64,000 bases of DNA, from contig OZ018417.1 of NCBI GenBank assembly GCA_963969595.1, forward strand, positions 3,784,501 to 3,848,500, in the 5' to 3' direction. Position 1 is the first letter of the stretch. Every line of letters starts with the position of its first letter. Positions 62,750 through 64,000 of this stretch are shown piece by piece. Made by a program: the position numbers and the translations under genes. The stretch comes from Neckera pumila (taxonomy: Eukaryota > Streptophyta > Bryopsida > Hypnales > Neckeraceae). The notes beneath the pieces were generated by a model, which worked only from the letters and a program-made list of their open reading frames with translations, had not been told where the DNA came from and searched no databases.

Positions 62750-63868
62750 ATGGGTGATCGGGCGGCTACAGCCATGGCATCTGATGGGGAGGTTTTCATG
62801 AGCTCAGTCGATATGATGAAAGCGGTAAGGTTTAAGCCGTGACAATCAGTGAAGATGAAAGCTGTAATGTAGCCCTCATTCAGAATGTATGTCCAAGTTT
62901 ATTGTCACAAGTAAATTTACTGTTGTGAGGTTCAGGAACGAGAGGAGAGGAAGCTCCGAATGAAGCGCCTGCGGGAATCAGAAGGGGAAAGAGCTGGAAA
63001 AGTCGCTAAGATTTTCAACGAGCCTCCGAAACCTGTGGACAGATTGCGTAACGTTGGTCCATTACCTGAAGGTAACTTGCGCCTTCTTGTCAAAGCCAAT
63101 CAGGTGTTGGCGGAAGGAAGATTAATTCTCGTTAGTGCACATATATGAGCAATCTTCTGTGCAATACGGTAATATCTAGGTTTGACAACAGGGGTAGCTT
63201 GCCAGGTGATTAATGTTCAAGCTGGTAATGGCAATGAACAAAGAGGCTTGAAATCTTTTGATAAATTCTTGTCATTTTAGGCTGGCTGGATTGTCCTGGT
63301 GCGGGAGAGCCCATTGCAAACTTGATACCATCCAAAGTGCCTCTTGGGGAGAATTTCAATGAGTTGTTAGATCCGGGAAGGAGATATTCGCGGCGACATG
63401 TTGTTCGGCATCAGCAGGCTCTTGGTCGTAAGGTTGGGCGGTCTTAGTTTGAGTCCCTTAATGTTTTAGAGATTCTGTACTGTTAAGGTGTATATATTTT
63501 CCTAGGTTTGGTGTTCTAACATCCTACTTGGGTATAAATGTAGGAAGTATGTATAGGGATATGAGCGGTGTAATTCAGTTCATCAAGCCGTGATTTCGTT
63601 CTGTTTATATAATGACAAGAAACTTGGCTGCAGATCGGACTAGTTATCGACTTAACCAACACATCTCGTTACTACAACTCGAACGAGTGGACGAATGATG
63701 GAGTAAAGTATGTGAAGGTAACACAATTCGACCCTTGATGGTATTGCTAACTGTTTCTTAATTACTATGCCACCAGATCCTAAAGCCTTGTCAGTGCTAT
63801 TGCAGGTGGCTTGCCGGGGGCGTAATGAGGTTCCAGATCCTGAGTCAGTGAATACATTTGTATTTGAG
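62750..63868 (+). CDS. mRNA capping enzyme, 5' part (exons 1-5, continues past window)
   Basis: Bifunctional capping enzyme: an N-terminal RNA 5'-triphosphatase of the cysteine-phosphatase type followed, in the family, by a C-terminal guanylyltransferase. It acts in the nucleus on nascent RNA polymerase II transcripts. Exons are 62750-62824, 62936-63071, 63281-63432, 63634-63717 and 63806-63868, all with GT-AG introns, and the frame is kept throughout (170 residues). Residues 26-40 are basic and charged (REERKLRMKRLRE), a possible nuclear signal. Family signatures: GWLDCP (71-76), IPSKVPLGE (86-94), RYSRRHV (105-111), LVIDLTNTSRYY (124-135) and KVACRGRNEVPD (149-160). The catalytic HC(x)5R loop and the guanylyltransferase domain lie beyond the right edge. 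The exon 3 donor (AAG|GTTGGG) is weak but forced by frame. Confidence 0.9.
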
Positions 63869-64000
63869 GTAATGAAGGCATGCTACCCTGCTCTTGAAAT
63901 GTTTGGCTCGTTTCATAGAGTTTTGTCACTTCTAGGATTTGCTCATGATAAGCCCCCTCTGTGCTCATTGTTACTCATCTACTGTGTTGGTGGCTGGTAT

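Overview
The window is nuclear DNA of a land plant or a close streptophyte relative. Two genes support this: a plant-type mitochondrial proline dehydrogenase (about 16.1-18.2 kb, + strand) and the 5' part of an mRNA capping enzyme (62.75 kb to the right edge, + strand). Both have short GT-AG introns and sit in GC-richer islands within a very AT-rich, repeat-filled background. Long intergenic stretches, many small non-autonomous transposons and a non-angiosperm look to both proteins suggest a non-seed plant such as a bryophyte, lycophyte or fern, but the species cannot be fixed from the sequence.

Layout. 0-14 kb: small inverted-repeat elements, several of a family ending TTAACCCCTAAA...TTTAGGGGTTAA, a 56-bp tandem array, a 260-bp tandem duplication and a near-perfect 500-bp foldback. 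14-18.3 kb: proline dehydrogenase with a GC-rich leader. 18.3-31 kb: AT-rich DNA with a nested transposon pair, two tandem 1.4-kb units of unknown nature, a CACTA-like hairpin and microsatellites. 31-39 kb: diverged LTR-like copies, minisatellites, a purine-rich tract and a 500-bp direct repeat. 39-42 kb: a broken piggyBac-type transposase in which all three catalytic aspartate motifs can still be read in one frame. 42-55.3 kb: AT-rich DNA with decayed, unrecognised coding fragments. 55.7-59.4 kb: four tandem units related to those at 21.5-24.3 kb, interrupted by a 200-N assembly gap. 60.5-64 kb: a short hairpin, then the leader and first five coding exons of the capping enzyme.

The two housekeeping genes have no evident functional link. 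The most interesting content is the mobile fraction. The TTAA-bounded elements plus a relic transposase with piggyBac motifs suggest a piggyBac-type (TTAA-targeting) lineage in a plant genome. Separately, two tandem clusters share a conserved core with paired splice-like signals on the minus strand, which may be an undescribed small gene or transcript family. Exon boundaries, reading frames and repeat relationships were read by eye; no alignment or database search was run.
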